Assembly: GCA_964532155.1 (NCBI GenBank)
Contig: CAZHGN010000002.1
Coordinates: 1 to 64,000, forward strand
From: HGM11416 sp964532155
GTDB taxonomy: Bacteria > Bacillota > Clostridia > Christensenellales > Borkfalkiaceae
DNA length: 64,000 nucleotides
Reading direction: 5' to 3'
Position numbers and translations under genes: made by a program. Shown here piece after piece: positions 48,390 to 56,841 of the stretch. Under the pieces are notes generated by a model that worked only from the letters and a program-made list of their open reading frames with translations, was not told the DNA's origin and made no database searches. The number at the start of each line of letters is the position of its first letter. Within the stretch, counting starts at the first letter, position 1.

Positions 48390-49101
48390 CTTACTTAAAG
48401 CCGCAAGGCGGAAGAAAAACGGCGAGTGTGATAAGCCGAAAGCGGAGGCAGTGCGCGAGCCTTTTAAGGAAGACGTCGCAACCGAAGACAAACCTTTTGC
48501 AGAAGAAGTCGATATCGAAGACGAACGCGCACAGGACGGTAACGTTGCGACTGAAAGTAACGAATCTTTTATAGACCAACCTTTTGCAGAAGAAGTCGAA
48601 CCTATGCCAAGCGCGCCGATCGAAGAAAACGACGACGGCGAGCAAGAGTCTATACGAAAAATTATCGGACTAAAAGAGAGATTGATTGCCGAAGTGCGCG
48701 CGCTCTACAACGCAAGTCTTGCTAAAAGCGGATTCGGTGGCGGTGTGGACGCCGTTGCCGACGATTTGGCAGTATATATTGCACGCTCTATCGGGCGGCT
48801 GAAAAACGACGGCGAAAGGGAGGGTGTTCCCGGTAAACTTTTCGCAAAGCTTATGGCGACCGCATTTTCGGAATGCAAAGATTTTTACAATAGCGGCGAA
48901 CAGATAAAACTGCCGCTTGCCGCAAAAATTACGGTTGCGCTCGATATACATTCGGGGGGCAAGCGTACCGCGCGGCTATGCGATACGATATACGAAATAT
49001 TTAAAGAAGCGGCTTCGCTTATATGCGGAGACGAATTACGGGCGAAGGAGTTGATCGGCGATTTATTATCGTTCGTCGTCGGTCAAGGTATAAAAACATA
49101 A
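48373..49101 (+). CDS. Acidic hypothetical protein
   Basis: A protein of up to 242 residues that I do not recognise. The first 90 residues are acidic and low in complexity and contain a duplicated unit, [12 protein letters not shown] and [12 protein letters not shown], from a 21-bp exact DNA repeat (48492-48512 and 48579-48599). The rest ([17 protein letters not shown] onwards) is probably helical, with no signal peptide. The start is uncertain; TTG 48373 overlaps gyrA and gives the longest frame. It lies directly before a nucleotide-kinase-like gene, stop and ATG touching. Confidence 0.6.
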   Translation: MPGNADLLKAARRKKNGECDKPKAEAVREPFKEDVATEDKPFAEEVDIEDERAQDGNVATESNESFIDQPFAEEVEPMPSAPIEENDDGEQESIRKIIGLKERLIAEVRALYNASLAKSGFGGGVDAVADDLAVYIARSIGRLKNDGEREGVPGKLFAKLMATAFSECKDFYNSGEQIKLPLAAKITVALDIHSGGKRTARLCDTIYEIFKEAASLICGDELRAKELIGDLLSFVVGQGIKT

Positions 49102-49653
49102 ATGAAAAAATATTTCAGAATTTCAATCACGGGCGATCTCGGTAGCGGAAAATCCACCGTTGCCGACAAGCTTGCCGAGCGATTCGGCGTCGAGCATGTA
49201 ACTCTCGGAACCATTCAGCGCGCCAAAGCCGCCGAGTTCGGAATGGATACATGCCAATTCAACCAGTTTATCGAGGGTAAGCCCGAGTACGACAAGGTAT
49301 TCGACGATTACCAAACGGCGTACGAACATAAAGAGGGCGGTTTTATCATCGATTCGCGACTGGGCTTTTTCTTCGTGCCGTCGACGTTCAGCTTTTATTT
49401 GTCTGCCGATCCGCACGTTGCCGCCGAAAGAATCGTCGCCGCACAGCGTTCCAACGAGCGTTATAAAAGCGTGGACGACGCGGTTGAACGCATAGAGGAG
49501 CGCAGAGCGAGCGAGCGCAGACGTTTTAAGGATTTTTACGGCGTCGATATTCTCGATATGTCCAACTACGACTGTGTGATCGACACCACAGATCTCACCG
49601 TCGACGAGGTTGCCGAAAAAATGATCGCCGCTTACGAGGCAAGCGAAGACTAA
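49102..49653 (+). CDS. Cytidylate kinase-like P-loop protein
   Basis: A 183-residue P-loop kinase. FRISITGDLGSGKSTVADKLAERFG is Walker A, and FIIDSRLGFFFVP and FYLSADPHVAAERI lie where CMP kinases have the NMP-binding and lid-side segments. The AERIVAAQRSNERY/ERRASERRRFKDFYGVDI part is Arg-rich like the lid of the archaeal-type cytidylate kinase family (Cmk2). It could phosphorylate CMP/dCMP, but the substrate is unproven. Confidence 0.72.
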   Translation: MKKYFRISITGDLGSGKSTVADKLAERFGVEHVTLGTIQRAKAAEFGMDTCQFNQFIEGKPEYDKVFDDYQTAYEHKEGGFIIDSRLGFFFVPSTFSFYLSADPHVAAERIVAAQRSNERYKSVDDAVERIEERRASERRRFKDFYGVDILDMSNYDCVIDTTDLTVDEVAEKMIAAYEASED

Positions 49654-49832
49654 GCTAAATCGTTTTTGTTTGCGTGCGGAAAAGCATTTTCAAACCAATC
49701 GCAAAACATCGTGCGAAGACTTTTGGGCGTGCGTAAAAAGCGTTAGGGGTAAAGCCGCTATCGCCACGTTAATTTTGGAAACAATAACAATAAATAAAGT
49801 ATAAAAGCGCGTAAGCGCTATGGAGGATTACT

Positions 49833-51401
49833 ATGCATTGGGCAGAAAAGCTTGCAAGAGAAATAATCGAGAGAAAGCCTAATAAAGAGGAATATGTTTG
49901 CGCCGCGGGAATAAGCCCGTCCGGTTCGGTACATATCGGCAACTTCCGCGACGTCGTAACCAGTTATTACGTCGTTCGCGCACTGCAAAAGCTCGGCAAA
50001 AAAGCCCGCCTTTTGTTTTCGTGGGACGAGTTTGACAGACTGAGAAAGGTTCCGTCCAACATCGCCGCAATTACCGACGGGTTCGAAAAATATCTTGGCA
50101 TGCCTTACGCCGAAATACCCGATCCGCACGGCGAATACGCTTCTTACGCAGAGTATAACGAAAAGGAGTTCGAGCGTTCTTTGGACGAGCTCGACATTCA
50201 GCCCGACTATCGTTATCAAGCCAAGGAATACACTTCTAACCGTTACGCGGAAGGAATCGTATACGCGCTCAAAAACAGAAAGCGCATTTACGACATACTT
50301 TTAAAGTATAAAACGCAAGAGGAGAACGAGGACGAGCGTGAAAAATACGCGCCCGTAAACGTTTACTGCTCGTGCTGCCATAAGGACGTTACCGAGGTTA
50401 TCGACGTATCGGACGACGGCGAAACGCTTACCTATCGTTGCAAACTTTGCGGCAAGGAAGAAAGCGTAAACGTTCGCACTTACGGTCACGTCAAGCTCGT
50501 ATGGAAGGTCGATTGGCCTATGCGTTGGGGCGTCGAGGGCGTTGACTTCGAACCGGGCGGAATAGACCATGCGGCGGCAAGCGGAAGCTACGTCGTTGCA
50601 TCCGACGTCGCTAAAAACATTTTCGGAATAGAACCGCCACTTTTTCAGGGTTACGGCTGGCTGTCCATAGCGGGATTGGGCGACATGCATTCGTCCACAG
50701 GTAACAACATCACGCCCGAAGCCGTTTTAAGGGTTTACGAACCGGATATGGTGCGTTGGCTGTTTGCCAAATACGCGCCCGAAGCAGGCTTTGCGTTCAA
50801 TTTCGACGATACCATCATTCGCCATTACAGCGAGTTTGACAAAGGGCTCGAAAGTTATAAGCGCGGCGAAACGGACGAGTATAATACTTCGGTATACGAC
50901 TATTGCATGCTCGGCGGCAAGGATTCTTGCTCCAAGGTGCCTTTCGGCGTGCTCGCGTCGGTTGCGACCATCGTGGACTTTAATCCGCAGGCAGTGGGCG
51001 AAATGCTTAAAAAAATCGGAGTCGAGTTCGGCAAAGCCGACGAAGAGCGATTGCTCCGCGTTAAAAATTGGATAACCTGCCACCAGCCCGGCAAGCTGTT
51101 CAAGCTTCTTCCCGAAAAGAACGTCGCTTTCTACGACGGGCTCGAGGATGGCGACAAGGCGCTTATCAAAGCCCTTCACGATTATGTTGCCGAGAACGAT
51201 TTTGACGAAAAGGGCATTCAGAGTTATTTGTACGAAATAATTAACGATCCCGCTTGCACTAAAAAGGAAAACATGGCTCGCCAAATGAAGGCGTTCAAGG
51301 TGTTGTATAACGTTCTCTTCGGTCAAGATAACGGCCCGAGACTTTATTTGTTCCTTTCGGCGGTAGATAAGGCTCAATACTTGCCCTTGCTCGAATTTTA
51401 A
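49833..51401 (+). CDS. lysK: Class I lysyl-tRNA synthetase
   Basis: A 522-residue class I (Rossmann-fold) LysRS. SPSGSVHIGNFRDVVTSYYV is the HIGH motif. A Zn finger CSCCHKDVTE...CKLCGKE follows (about residues 175-210). GDMHSSTGNNITPEAVL occupies the KMSKS position. The class I form is known mainly from Archaea, Spirochaetes, alphaproteobacteria and some Firmicutes. Whether a class II lysS exists elsewhere is unknown. No T-box leader is seen in the 179 bases upstream. A GGAGG precedes the ATG. Confidence 0.92.
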   Translation: MHWAEKLAREIIERKPNKEEYVCAAGISPSGSVHIGNFRDVVTSYYVVRALQKLGKKARLLFSWDEFDRLRKVPSNIAAITDGFEKYLGMPYAEIPDPHGEYASYAEYNEKEFERSLDELDIQPDYRYQAKEYTSNRYAEGIVYALKNRKRIYDILLKYKTQEENEDEREKYAPVNVYCSCCHKDVTEVIDVSDDGETLTYRCKLCGKEESVNVRTYGHVKLVWKVDWPMRWGVEGVDFEPGGIDHAAASGSYVVASDVAKNIFGIEPPLFQGYGWLSIAGLGDMHSSTGNNITPEAVLRVYEPDMVRWLFAKYAPEAGFAFNFDDTIIRHYSEFDKGLESYKRGETDEYNTSVYDYCMLGGKDSCSKVPFGVLASVATIVDFNPQAVGEMLKKIGVEFGKADEERLLRVKNWITCHQPGKLFKLLPEKNVAFYDGLEDGDKALIKALHDYVAENDFDEKGIQSYLYEIINDPACTKKENMARQMKAFKVLYNVLFGQDNGPRLYLFLSAVDKAQYLPLLEF

Positions 51402-51436
51402 TTGCGAGTAAAATATCGTCGTAGGCGCTAAAGATA

Positions 51437-51486
51437 AAGCGGCGGTTAATTCCAAGCGGCGGTTAAGTCCAAGTGGCGGTTTAGCC
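51437..51486 (+). repeat. Three tandem 17-bp repeats
   Basis: AAGCGGCGGTTAATTCC (51437-51453), AAGCGGCGGTTAAGTCC (51454-51470) and AAGTGGCGGTTTAGCC (51471-51486), the last one base shorter. They lie between the lysK stop and the terminator and encode no protein. Confidence 0.75.
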
Positions 51487-51584
51487 GAAAGACGTGAACA
51501 GGGCGGCGGTTATAAAAACCGCGTAGGGTAGCGGTGTAAATCGGCACCGCAAAACGATAGCGCAAAAGCGTTAAACAGCGATAT

Positions 51585-51625
51585 AAAAGGCATTCCGAAC
51601 GCAAACGACGGAACGCCTTTTTTTT
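51585..51625 (+). terminator. Terminator after lysK
   Basis: AAAAGGCATTCCG / CGGAACGCCTTTT stem with one A-C mismatch and eight T. Confidence 0.85.
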
Positions 51626-51675
51626 CGTCCGATTTTCTCTTAATTCGACTGAGAGACCGGGTATATAATGCCGTT

Positions 51676-52518
51676 ATGAACGTTTACGTCGAATACGCCG
51701 TCGTTGACAATTTCGTAATGGATTATTTGCTGTTAAAGCTTGCGGCGCTTGGCGGCGGTGTGAAAAGCAGTGTTAAAAAGCGAGTGCTCGGCGCATTGTT
51801 CGGAACGGTCGTCGCCGTATATTTGCCGCTGTTTAACGCAGATAACCTAACGTTAATAGTAATAAAAGCGGTTACGGCGGCGTTAATGGTGTATTTTTCG
51901 TGCGAGTGCGGAGGAGTGAGGGCGTATTTTGCTCGGCTTGCAATTTTTTTGTGTTTTACGGCGCTTTTCGGCGGCTTGCTGTTCGGTATATGTACGGCGC
52001 TCGGCTACGACTACGATTTTTTTACCAATTCCGTTTCGGGCGATTTTTTGCTTGCGCCCGCCGTTGTCGGCGGCGTGCTCGTTTACGGCGTTTGCTATTA
52101 TTTTTGCAAACTGTTTTTAAAGCGAAAAATCGTCGAACCATTTTTACGGAGTTGCATTATCAAATCGTGCGGGCAGACCGTTTGCGCGGTTGGCTTTATC
52201 GACAGCGGCAACTCCCTTACCGCATCCGATCTGTGCGGCGTATGCGTTGCGGATAAAACGCTTGCCGATTATCTTTTAAAAAGCCGAACCGTTTGCGGCA
52301 AATGCGAAAAGACGTTTTTTCAAACGGCGGCGGGCGGCTCGGTTATGTGGGTTTACACGGTAGACGAATTGACCGTCATAAATGGCAAAAAACAAAATAT
52401 AATATATAAAGCGAAGATAGGCGTGCCCGATTGTCCGATAGGTTTCGGCGGCGAATATTCGCTATTGCTTCCGGCAAGCTATGCGTTTTCGGATAGCGGC
52501 ACTAACGATGAAAAATAA
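51676..52518 (+). CDS. spoIIGA: Sporulation sigma-E factor-processing peptidase SpoIIGA
   Basis: A 280-residue membrane aspartic protease that cleaves the pro-peptide of sigma E. Five hydrophobic segments fill the first 155 residues. VGFIDSGNSLTASDLCGV holds the catalytic D176 in DSGN. The family N-terminus MNVYVEYAVVDNFVMDYLLLKL is clear. It lies 18 bp ahead of sigE, the universal order. TATAAT (51664-51669) is only 6 bp before the ATG and no ribosome-binding site is seen, so the transcript from that promoter would be leaderless. Confidence 0.9.
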   Translation: MNVYVEYAVVDNFVMDYLLLKLAALGGGVKSSVKKRVLGALFGTVVAVYLPLFNADNLTLIVIKAVTAALMVYFSCECGGVRAYFARLAIFLCFTALFGGLLFGICTALGYDYDFFTNSVSGDFLLAPAVVGGVLVYGVCYYFCKLFLKRKIVEPFLRSCIIKSCGQTVCAVGFIDSGNSLTASDLCGVCVADKTLADYLLKSRTVCGKCEKTFFQTAAGGSVMWVYTVDELTVINGKKQNIIYKAKIGVPDCPIGFGGEYSLLLPASYAFSDSGTNDEK

Positions 52519-52536
52519 ACCGCAGGCGGTGGGAAG

Positions 52537-53262
52537 ATGAAGAAAGTTTTTAGCGGAATAATCGAAAGAATACGCCGTGCGTTTTTGCGCGTTTTCGGAA
52601 AGAAAAAGGGCGGCACGGTGTTTTATATGAGTAACGGCGAGGCATTGCCAAAGCCGTTTACCAAGGAAGAGGAAGAGGAAAAAATCGACCGCTATTTAAA
52701 CGGCGACGAGAGCGTTCGCTCGCAGCTCATAGAGCACAATTTGCGCCTCGTCGTATACATTGCGCGTAAATTCGACAACACGGGTATCGACCTCGACGAC
52801 CTTATATCTGTCGGCACGATCGGGCTTATCAAGGCGATAAATACGTTTAACGCGGACAAAAACATTAAACTTGCCACTTACGCCTCGCGTTGTATCGAAA
52901 ACGAAATACTTATGCATCTTCGTAAGGTCGTGCGGCTCAAAAGCGAAATCAGCCTCGACGAACCGCTCAACGTCGATTTCGAGGGCAACGAACTGCTCTT
53001 ATCCGACGTTCTCGGAACCGACGGCGATTGCGTTTTTACCACTATCGAAAGTTCTGTAGACGAAGAACTCTTGGCGGCGGCGCTCGCAACGCTTCCGCCC
53101 CGCGAACGAAAGATTATGGCAATGCGTTTCGGCTTGGGTGGTTGCCCGGAAAAAACTCAAAAAGAGGTCGCCGACATGCTCGGCATTTCTCAGTCGTACA
53201 TATCGCGGCTCGAAAAGAAAATCGTTTTAAAGCTTCGCCGAGAGATGAATAAAATGAATTAA
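52537..53262 (+). CDS. sigE: RNA polymerase sporulation sigma factor SigE
   Basis: A 241-residue sigma-70 factor of the mother cell. A basic N-terminal pro-sequence (about 20-30 residues) is cut by SpoIIGA. Region 2 has [37 protein letters not shown] and [20 protein letters not shown]. Region 4 has [52 protein letters not shown]. sigG, which often follows, is not here. The downstream terminator holds a dispersed element in its loop. Confidence 0.94.
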   Translation: MKKVFSGIIERIRRAFLRVFGKKKGGTVFYMSNGEALPKPFTKEEEEEKIDRYLNGDESVRSQLIEHNLRLVVYIARKFDNTGIDLDDLISVGTIGLIKAINTFNADKNIKLATYASRCIENEILMHLRKVVRLKSEISLDEPLNVDFEGNELLLSDVLGTDGDCVFTTIESSVDEELLAAALATLPPRERKIMAMRFGLGGCPEKTQKEVADMLGISQSYISRLEKKIVLKLRREMNKMN

Positions 53263-53273
53263 AAAAACAACAA

Positions 53274-53316
53274 AAAACCGCGGTATAGGTCGATTATCGG
53301 CACTTACCGCGGTTTT
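53274..53316. terminator. Bidirectional terminator with dispersed element (copy 9) in its loop
   Basis: A perfect 12-bp inverted repeat, AAAACCGCGGTA (53274-53285) and TACCGCGGTTTT (53305-53316), between convergent sigE and glyQS. The loop is the dispersed element, so that GTATAGGTCGATTATCGGC (53283-53301) is at its centre. T-runs flank both sides. Confidence 0.85.
53283..53301 (+). repeat. Dispersed 19-bp element, copy 9
   Basis: GTATAGGTCGATTATCGGC, preceded by AACAACAAAAAACCGCG. It lies about 20 bp after the sigE stop. Its first bases are part of the terminator stem. Confidence 0.85.
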
Positions 53317-53330
53317 ATAACCAAACTTAA

Positions 53331-54713
53331 TCAGTTGAACTTGATTTGTTTTTCGACAAAAGTGATAGCCTCGTCTACCGAAAGGCGAACTTGCGACATC
53401 GTGTCGCGGTCGCGCAGGGTAACCGTTCCGTCCTCTAACGTATCGAAGTCGACGGTTAAGCAGTAGGGGGTACCGATTTCGTCCTGACGGCGATAGCGTT
53501 TACCGATAGAACCCGCCTCGTCGTAGGTGCACATAAACTCTTTGGAAAGCTTTGCGTAAATTTCGCGCGCCTTTTCCGAAAGGTTCTTTTGCAAGGGGAG
53601 AACGGCAACTTTATACGCCGCGATTGCGGGGTGGAAGTGCATAACGACTCTCTTATCGCCGCCCTCGAGCTCCTCTTCGTCGTACGCTTCGGAAAGAAGC
53701 GCGAGCATCAGGCGGTCGGCGCCGATAGAGTATTCGATAACGTACGGAACGTATTTTTCGTTGGTGTACGGATCGACGTAGAGCATACTCTTGCCCGAGT
53801 ATTCTTGATGGCGCGAAAGGTCGAAGTCGGTTCTGTTATGAATACCGTTAAGCTCGGACCAGCCGATGGGGAAAAGGTACTGTATATCGCACGCCGCTTT
53901 AGCGTAGTGCGCGAGTTTTTCGTGGTCTTTAAAGCGCAAGTGGTTTTCGTTTATGCCGAGATCCAAAAGGAATTTTTCGGCTTTAGCCTTATACGCCTCG
54001 TAAAATTCGTGGTCGGTGCCTTCTTTGCAGAACCACTGATGTTCCATTTGCTCGAACTCTATCGTGCGGAAAATGAAGTTGCCGGGGGTGATTTCGTTTC
54101 TGAACGCTTTACCTACTTGACCGATTCCGAAAGGAACCTTTGCTCGGGTGGTTCGTTGAACGTTTAGAAAGTTAACGTATTCGCCTTGCGCGGTCTCCGG
54201 GCGCAAATAAATTTTGTCTTTAGCGTCCTCGACGACTCCTCTCGACGTTTCGAACATCATGTTGAACTGACGAATGGGCGTCCAATTGTGCTTGCCGCAA
54301 ATGGGGCAGTTGACGTGATGTTCTTCAATATACGCTTCCATTTCCTCGTTGGTCATGGCGTCGGGATTGACTTCGCCGTGCGAGTGCGCTTCGATGAGCT
54401 GATCGGCGCGGTGACGGCTTTTGCATTCCTTGCAGTCCATTTTGGGATCGGAAAAAGACGCCGTGTGTCCGCTCGCTTCCCATACTCTCGAGTTCATTAA
54501 AATGGCGGCGTCGAGTCCGTAGGTGTTGTCGCTTTCCTGAACGAACCTTTTCCACCAACAACGCTTGACGTTGTTTTTGAGTTCTACGCCCACGGGGCCG
54601 TAGTCCCAAGTATTTCCCATTCCGCCGTAAATATCGCTTCCGGGGAAAATAATTCCGCGTGCCTTGCACAGGTTGACGAGTTTATCCATCGTAACCGCTC
54701 TTTTCTCTTCCAT
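53331..54713 (-). CDS. glyQS: Glycyl-tRNA synthetase (alpha2 type)
   Basis: A 460-residue class II synthetase that charges tRNA-Gly as a dimer. RGIIFPGSDIYGGMGNTWDYGPVGVELKNNVKRCWW is the conserved N-terminus. FNMMFETSRGV, YLRPETAQGEYVNF (motif 2 region), FRNEITPGNFIFRTIEFEQMEHQWFC and SIGADRLMLALL (motif 3) follow, and the C-terminus is the anticodon-binding domain. ATG 54713 is chosen because AAGGTG precedes it; the longer frame adds a basic stretch without similarity. It has no T-box leader that I can see. Confidence 0.95.
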   Translation of the reverse strand: MEEKRAVTMDKLVNLCKARGIIFPGSDIYGGMGNTWDYGPVGVELKNNVKRCWWKRFVQESDNTYGLDAAILMNSRVWEASGHTASFSDPKMDCKECKSRHRADQLIEAHSHGEVNPDAMTNEEMEAYIEEHHVNCPICGKHNWTPIRQFNMMFETSRGVVEDAKDKIYLRPETAQGEYVNFLNVQRTTRAKVPFGIGQVGKAFRNEITPGNFIFRTIEFEQMEHQWFCKEGTDHEFYEAYKAKAEKFLLDLGINENHLRFKDHEKLAHYAKAACDIQYLFPIGWSELNGIHNRTDFDLSRHQEYSGKSMLYVDPYTNEKYVPYVIEYSIGADRLMLALLSEAYDEEELEGGDKRVVMHFHPAIAAYKVAVLPLQKNLSEKAREIYAKLSKEFMCTYDEAGSIGKRYRRQDEIGTPYCLTVDFDTLEDGTVTLRDRDTMSQVRLSVDEAITFVEKQIKFN

Positions 54714-54963
54714 AAAACACCTTGCCTTATAAAATCGGGCTCTTGCCCGTGCCGTTTTCGCCGTTTTTGCATAGCGCTTTCGTCGTTTGTTACGCCGCAC
54801 TTTACAACGTGCTTTCGGTCGAAAACGTATCGATTTATATTATAGTAATAATTTTATCTTTATTTTAAATAAAAGTCAACGCTTTTAACGCTCATTTCGT
54901 CGACAAAACGTTTTTAAGCATATTTTTTTAATAATCGTTTTAATGGTCATTTTTTCAAAATAT

Positions 54964-54983
54964 GCCGATAATCGACCTATAGG
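54964..54983 (-). repeat. Dispersed 19-bp element, copy 10 (inverted)
   Basis: On the minus strand: CCTATAGGTCGATTATCGGC, 250 bp upstream of glyQS and 88 bp upstream of a small membrane-protein gene. It is the only copy not just after a stop codon. Confidence 0.85.
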
Positions 54984-55015
54984 CGCAGTTATTGAAATTT
55001 TTTTAAGAAAATCGC

Positions 55016-55044
55016 TTGCAAAAGTCAAACGTACATGGTATACT
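55016..55044 (+). promoter_or_regulatory. Promoter of the small membrane protein
   Basis: TTGCAA (55016-55021), 17 bp, TATACT (55039-55044), 27 bp before the ATG. Confidence 0.65.
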
Positions 55045-55070
55045 TAAACAAAACAAAACGGAGGGATGTT

Positions 55071-55577
55071 ATGGCTAAAAAGAAATCATCCAAAAAAAAC
55101 AAACGGTTAATTCAACTCATCACGTTTGCCGCCGCACTTTTCGGCATTGCCGCCGTGTGCATGGGCTTTGTGAAATTCGTTACGTACGATGGTGAGCTTC
55201 TCAATTTTGACGTGAACGGTTTTCAAACGGCGTTCGGCTATTCCGAAACTAAAAGCGGATTAGGTTTGAGCGTAACCGCTAATTATCTTGCATTCTCGTT
55301 TATGAATTTGTTGCCGTTTATTTGCGCGCTTTTCGGTACGCTTTTGGTTTTGGGCGGCTTGTTCGGCAAAAGCGGTTTTTTGACTAACGTCATCGCGCTT
55401 GCCCTTTTCGTCGTCGCGGCGGTTTTCTTCTTCCTTTCGCCGTCGATGATCGTTCTTGTCGAAGATAGTCCTCTTAATGCGGAGAATTTCTCTCTTGCTA
55501 TCGGGGCGATTCTTGCGGGCTCTTTTTCCGCCGCGTCGGCTTGCCTTATGCTCGGCAAATGGTATCTTAAGGGTTAA
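55071..55577 (+). CDS. Small four-helix membrane protein of unknown function
   Basis: A 168-residue protein that I do not recognise. A Lys-rich N-terminus (MAKKKSSKKNKR) precedes four hydrophobic segments, about residues 13-33, 78-101, 105-128 and 135-162. The first loop has no Cys. ATG 55071 follows GGAGGG; the frame is open 12 codons further up but without a ribosome-binding site. It is monocistronic. Confidence 0.6.
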   Translation: MAKKKSSKKNKRLIQLITFAAALFGIAAVCMGFVKFVTYDGELLNFDVNGFQTAFGYSETKSGLGLSVTANYLAFSFMNLLPFICALFGTLLVLGGLFGKSGFLTNVIALALFVVAAVFFFLSPSMIVLVEDSPLNAENFSLAIGAILAGSFSAASACLMLGKWYLKG

Positions 55578-55680
55578 TTAATACTTATAAAAAAAATATG
55601 CGTGCTTTTAAAGTGGGCGCAATTAAAAACAATTGCGCGTGCATTTAAAGCAGCGCGCACGGAAAAATACATATTTTTTG

Positions 55681-55711
55681 CGGCGAGGAACTTAACCCCG
55701 CCGTTTTTTTG
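55681..55711 (+). terminator. Terminator after the small membrane protein
   Basis: CGGCGAGG / CCCCGCCG stem with one mismatch and seven T. A longer imperfect hairpin (55589-55680) precedes it. 55712-55820 holds nothing recognisable. Confidence 0.65.
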
Positions 55712-55823
55712 TGTCATTGCATATAAAAAGCGACTTTACGCGAGCATAGCAGTCGCTTAAATAAATGCATTTTAAGTAGGTTCTATAATAAATATGGGGG
55801 TGTGCCCGATAGGAAAAAAGTTT

Positions 55824-55854
55824 AACGGCGGCAACCTTTTAAGCTGCCGCCGTT
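55824..55854 (-). terminator. Terminator of the AraC gene
   Basis: Perfect stem AACGGCGGCA/TGCCGCCGTT 10 bp after the minus-strand stop, with T-rich sequence following on that strand. Confidence 0.75.
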
Positions 55855-55863
55855 ATAATTAAA

Positions 55864-56781
55864 CTATTTGTTTGTTTTGGAATGGCGGCGAAAGACTTTT
55901 GGCGTCATGTTGGTTGCTTGTTCGAAGGCGTGCGTGAAGTGCGATGAGTCGAAGAAGCCGCACTCTTGCGCGATGAACGAAATCGATTTATCTGTGGAAG
56001 AAAGCATCGACGTTGCGTGCGAAATGCGGATTTTTTTAAGATACTCCATAGGCGAGGTGTTAAACACCTTTTTAAAATATCTATAATAAGTCGGGGTGGA
56101 CATATTGACGATTTTGCTTAAGTCGTCGACGGTGATTTTGGAAGCGTAGTTTTCTTCCATATATTGCGTAGTTTTTAAAATAACGTAGTCGGCGGCTTTG
56201 TCGTCCGTTTTGCTGCCCTCGGCGTATTTTTTTGCCGTGAGTTTTGCGAGTTTTATAAGCAAGCAAACTGATTTCAGATCGAAAAGAACGCCGTCGTTTT
56301 CCTTTTTGTCGTCGATTGCGATGAGTTCGTTTAGGTCGGTAGAAATCTCGGCGAGTTCGCCCTTGCTGAGGTTGATATTGAGCGACATACTGCTAAACGC
56401 CTGACGAATTTGCGGTTCGATCTCGAACAGAATTTTAATTCCCGAGTAGGCGGACAGCTGGTTATCATAATCCTTAAGAATATGGTTTTTAATGATAAGG
56501 TGAAAGATCTTCGCGTTTTTTTCGTTAGTCCAATATCCGTGTTCGAAGTAGGGCGGGATCATAAAGACGTCGCCGATTTTAGCCGGGTGGCTCTTATTAT
56601 TAAAGTAATGTATACATTCACCCTGAATGACGATATTAAGTTCGTAATAGTTATGCGAATGCATAGGTACGGGGAAGCGCGTATGGTTATACGCGTAGCC
56701 TTGCGAAAAGGACGACTCGTTGTCTAAGGTATAAAACGGATTTTCGCTTCGTTCAAGTTTTTTCGGATAATTCTTAATCAT
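55864..56781 (-). CDS. AraC-family transcriptional regulator
   Basis: A 305-residue regulator. The N-terminal cupin domain has HSHNYYELNIVIQGECIHYFNN (about residues 40-60) and GDVFMIPPYFEHGYW. The C-terminal AraC domain carries two helix-turn-helix units: ITVDDLSKIVNMSTPTYYRYFKKVFNTSPMEYLKKIRI and ISFIAQECGFFDSSHFTHAFEQATNMTPKVFRR. It is divergent from the beta-helix protein and the ABC transporter and is probably their sugar-responsive regulator. ATG 56781 is chosen; the extra 20 upstream codons are hydrophobic and lack a ribosome-binding site. Confidence 0.85.
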   Translation of the reverse strand: MIKNYPKKLERSENPFYTLDNESSFSQGYAYNHTRFPVPMHSHNYYELNIVIQGECIHYFNNKSHPAKIGDVFMIPPYFEHGYWTNEKNAKIFHLIIKNHILKDYDNQLSAYSGIKILFEIEPQIRQAFSSMSLNINLSKGELAEISTDLNELIAIDDKKENDGVLFDLKSVCLLIKLAKLTAKKYAEGSKTDDKAADYVILKTTQYMEENYASKITVDDLSKIVNMSTPTYYRYFKKVFNTSPMEYLKKIRISHATSMLSSTDKSISFIAQECGFFDSSHFTHAFEQATNMTPKVFRRHSKTNK

Positions 56782-56841
56782 AATAAAAAATGATAGCAAT
56801 TTACAAAAAATTGCAATAATTATACAATTATTATATCGCAT

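Noticed and set aside
49654..49832. Possible T-box leader before the lysyl-tRNA synthetase gene
   Set aside because: No GGTGGNACCGCG-type T-box and no terminator/antiterminator pair were found. The region upstream of glyQS (54714-54960) was also negative.
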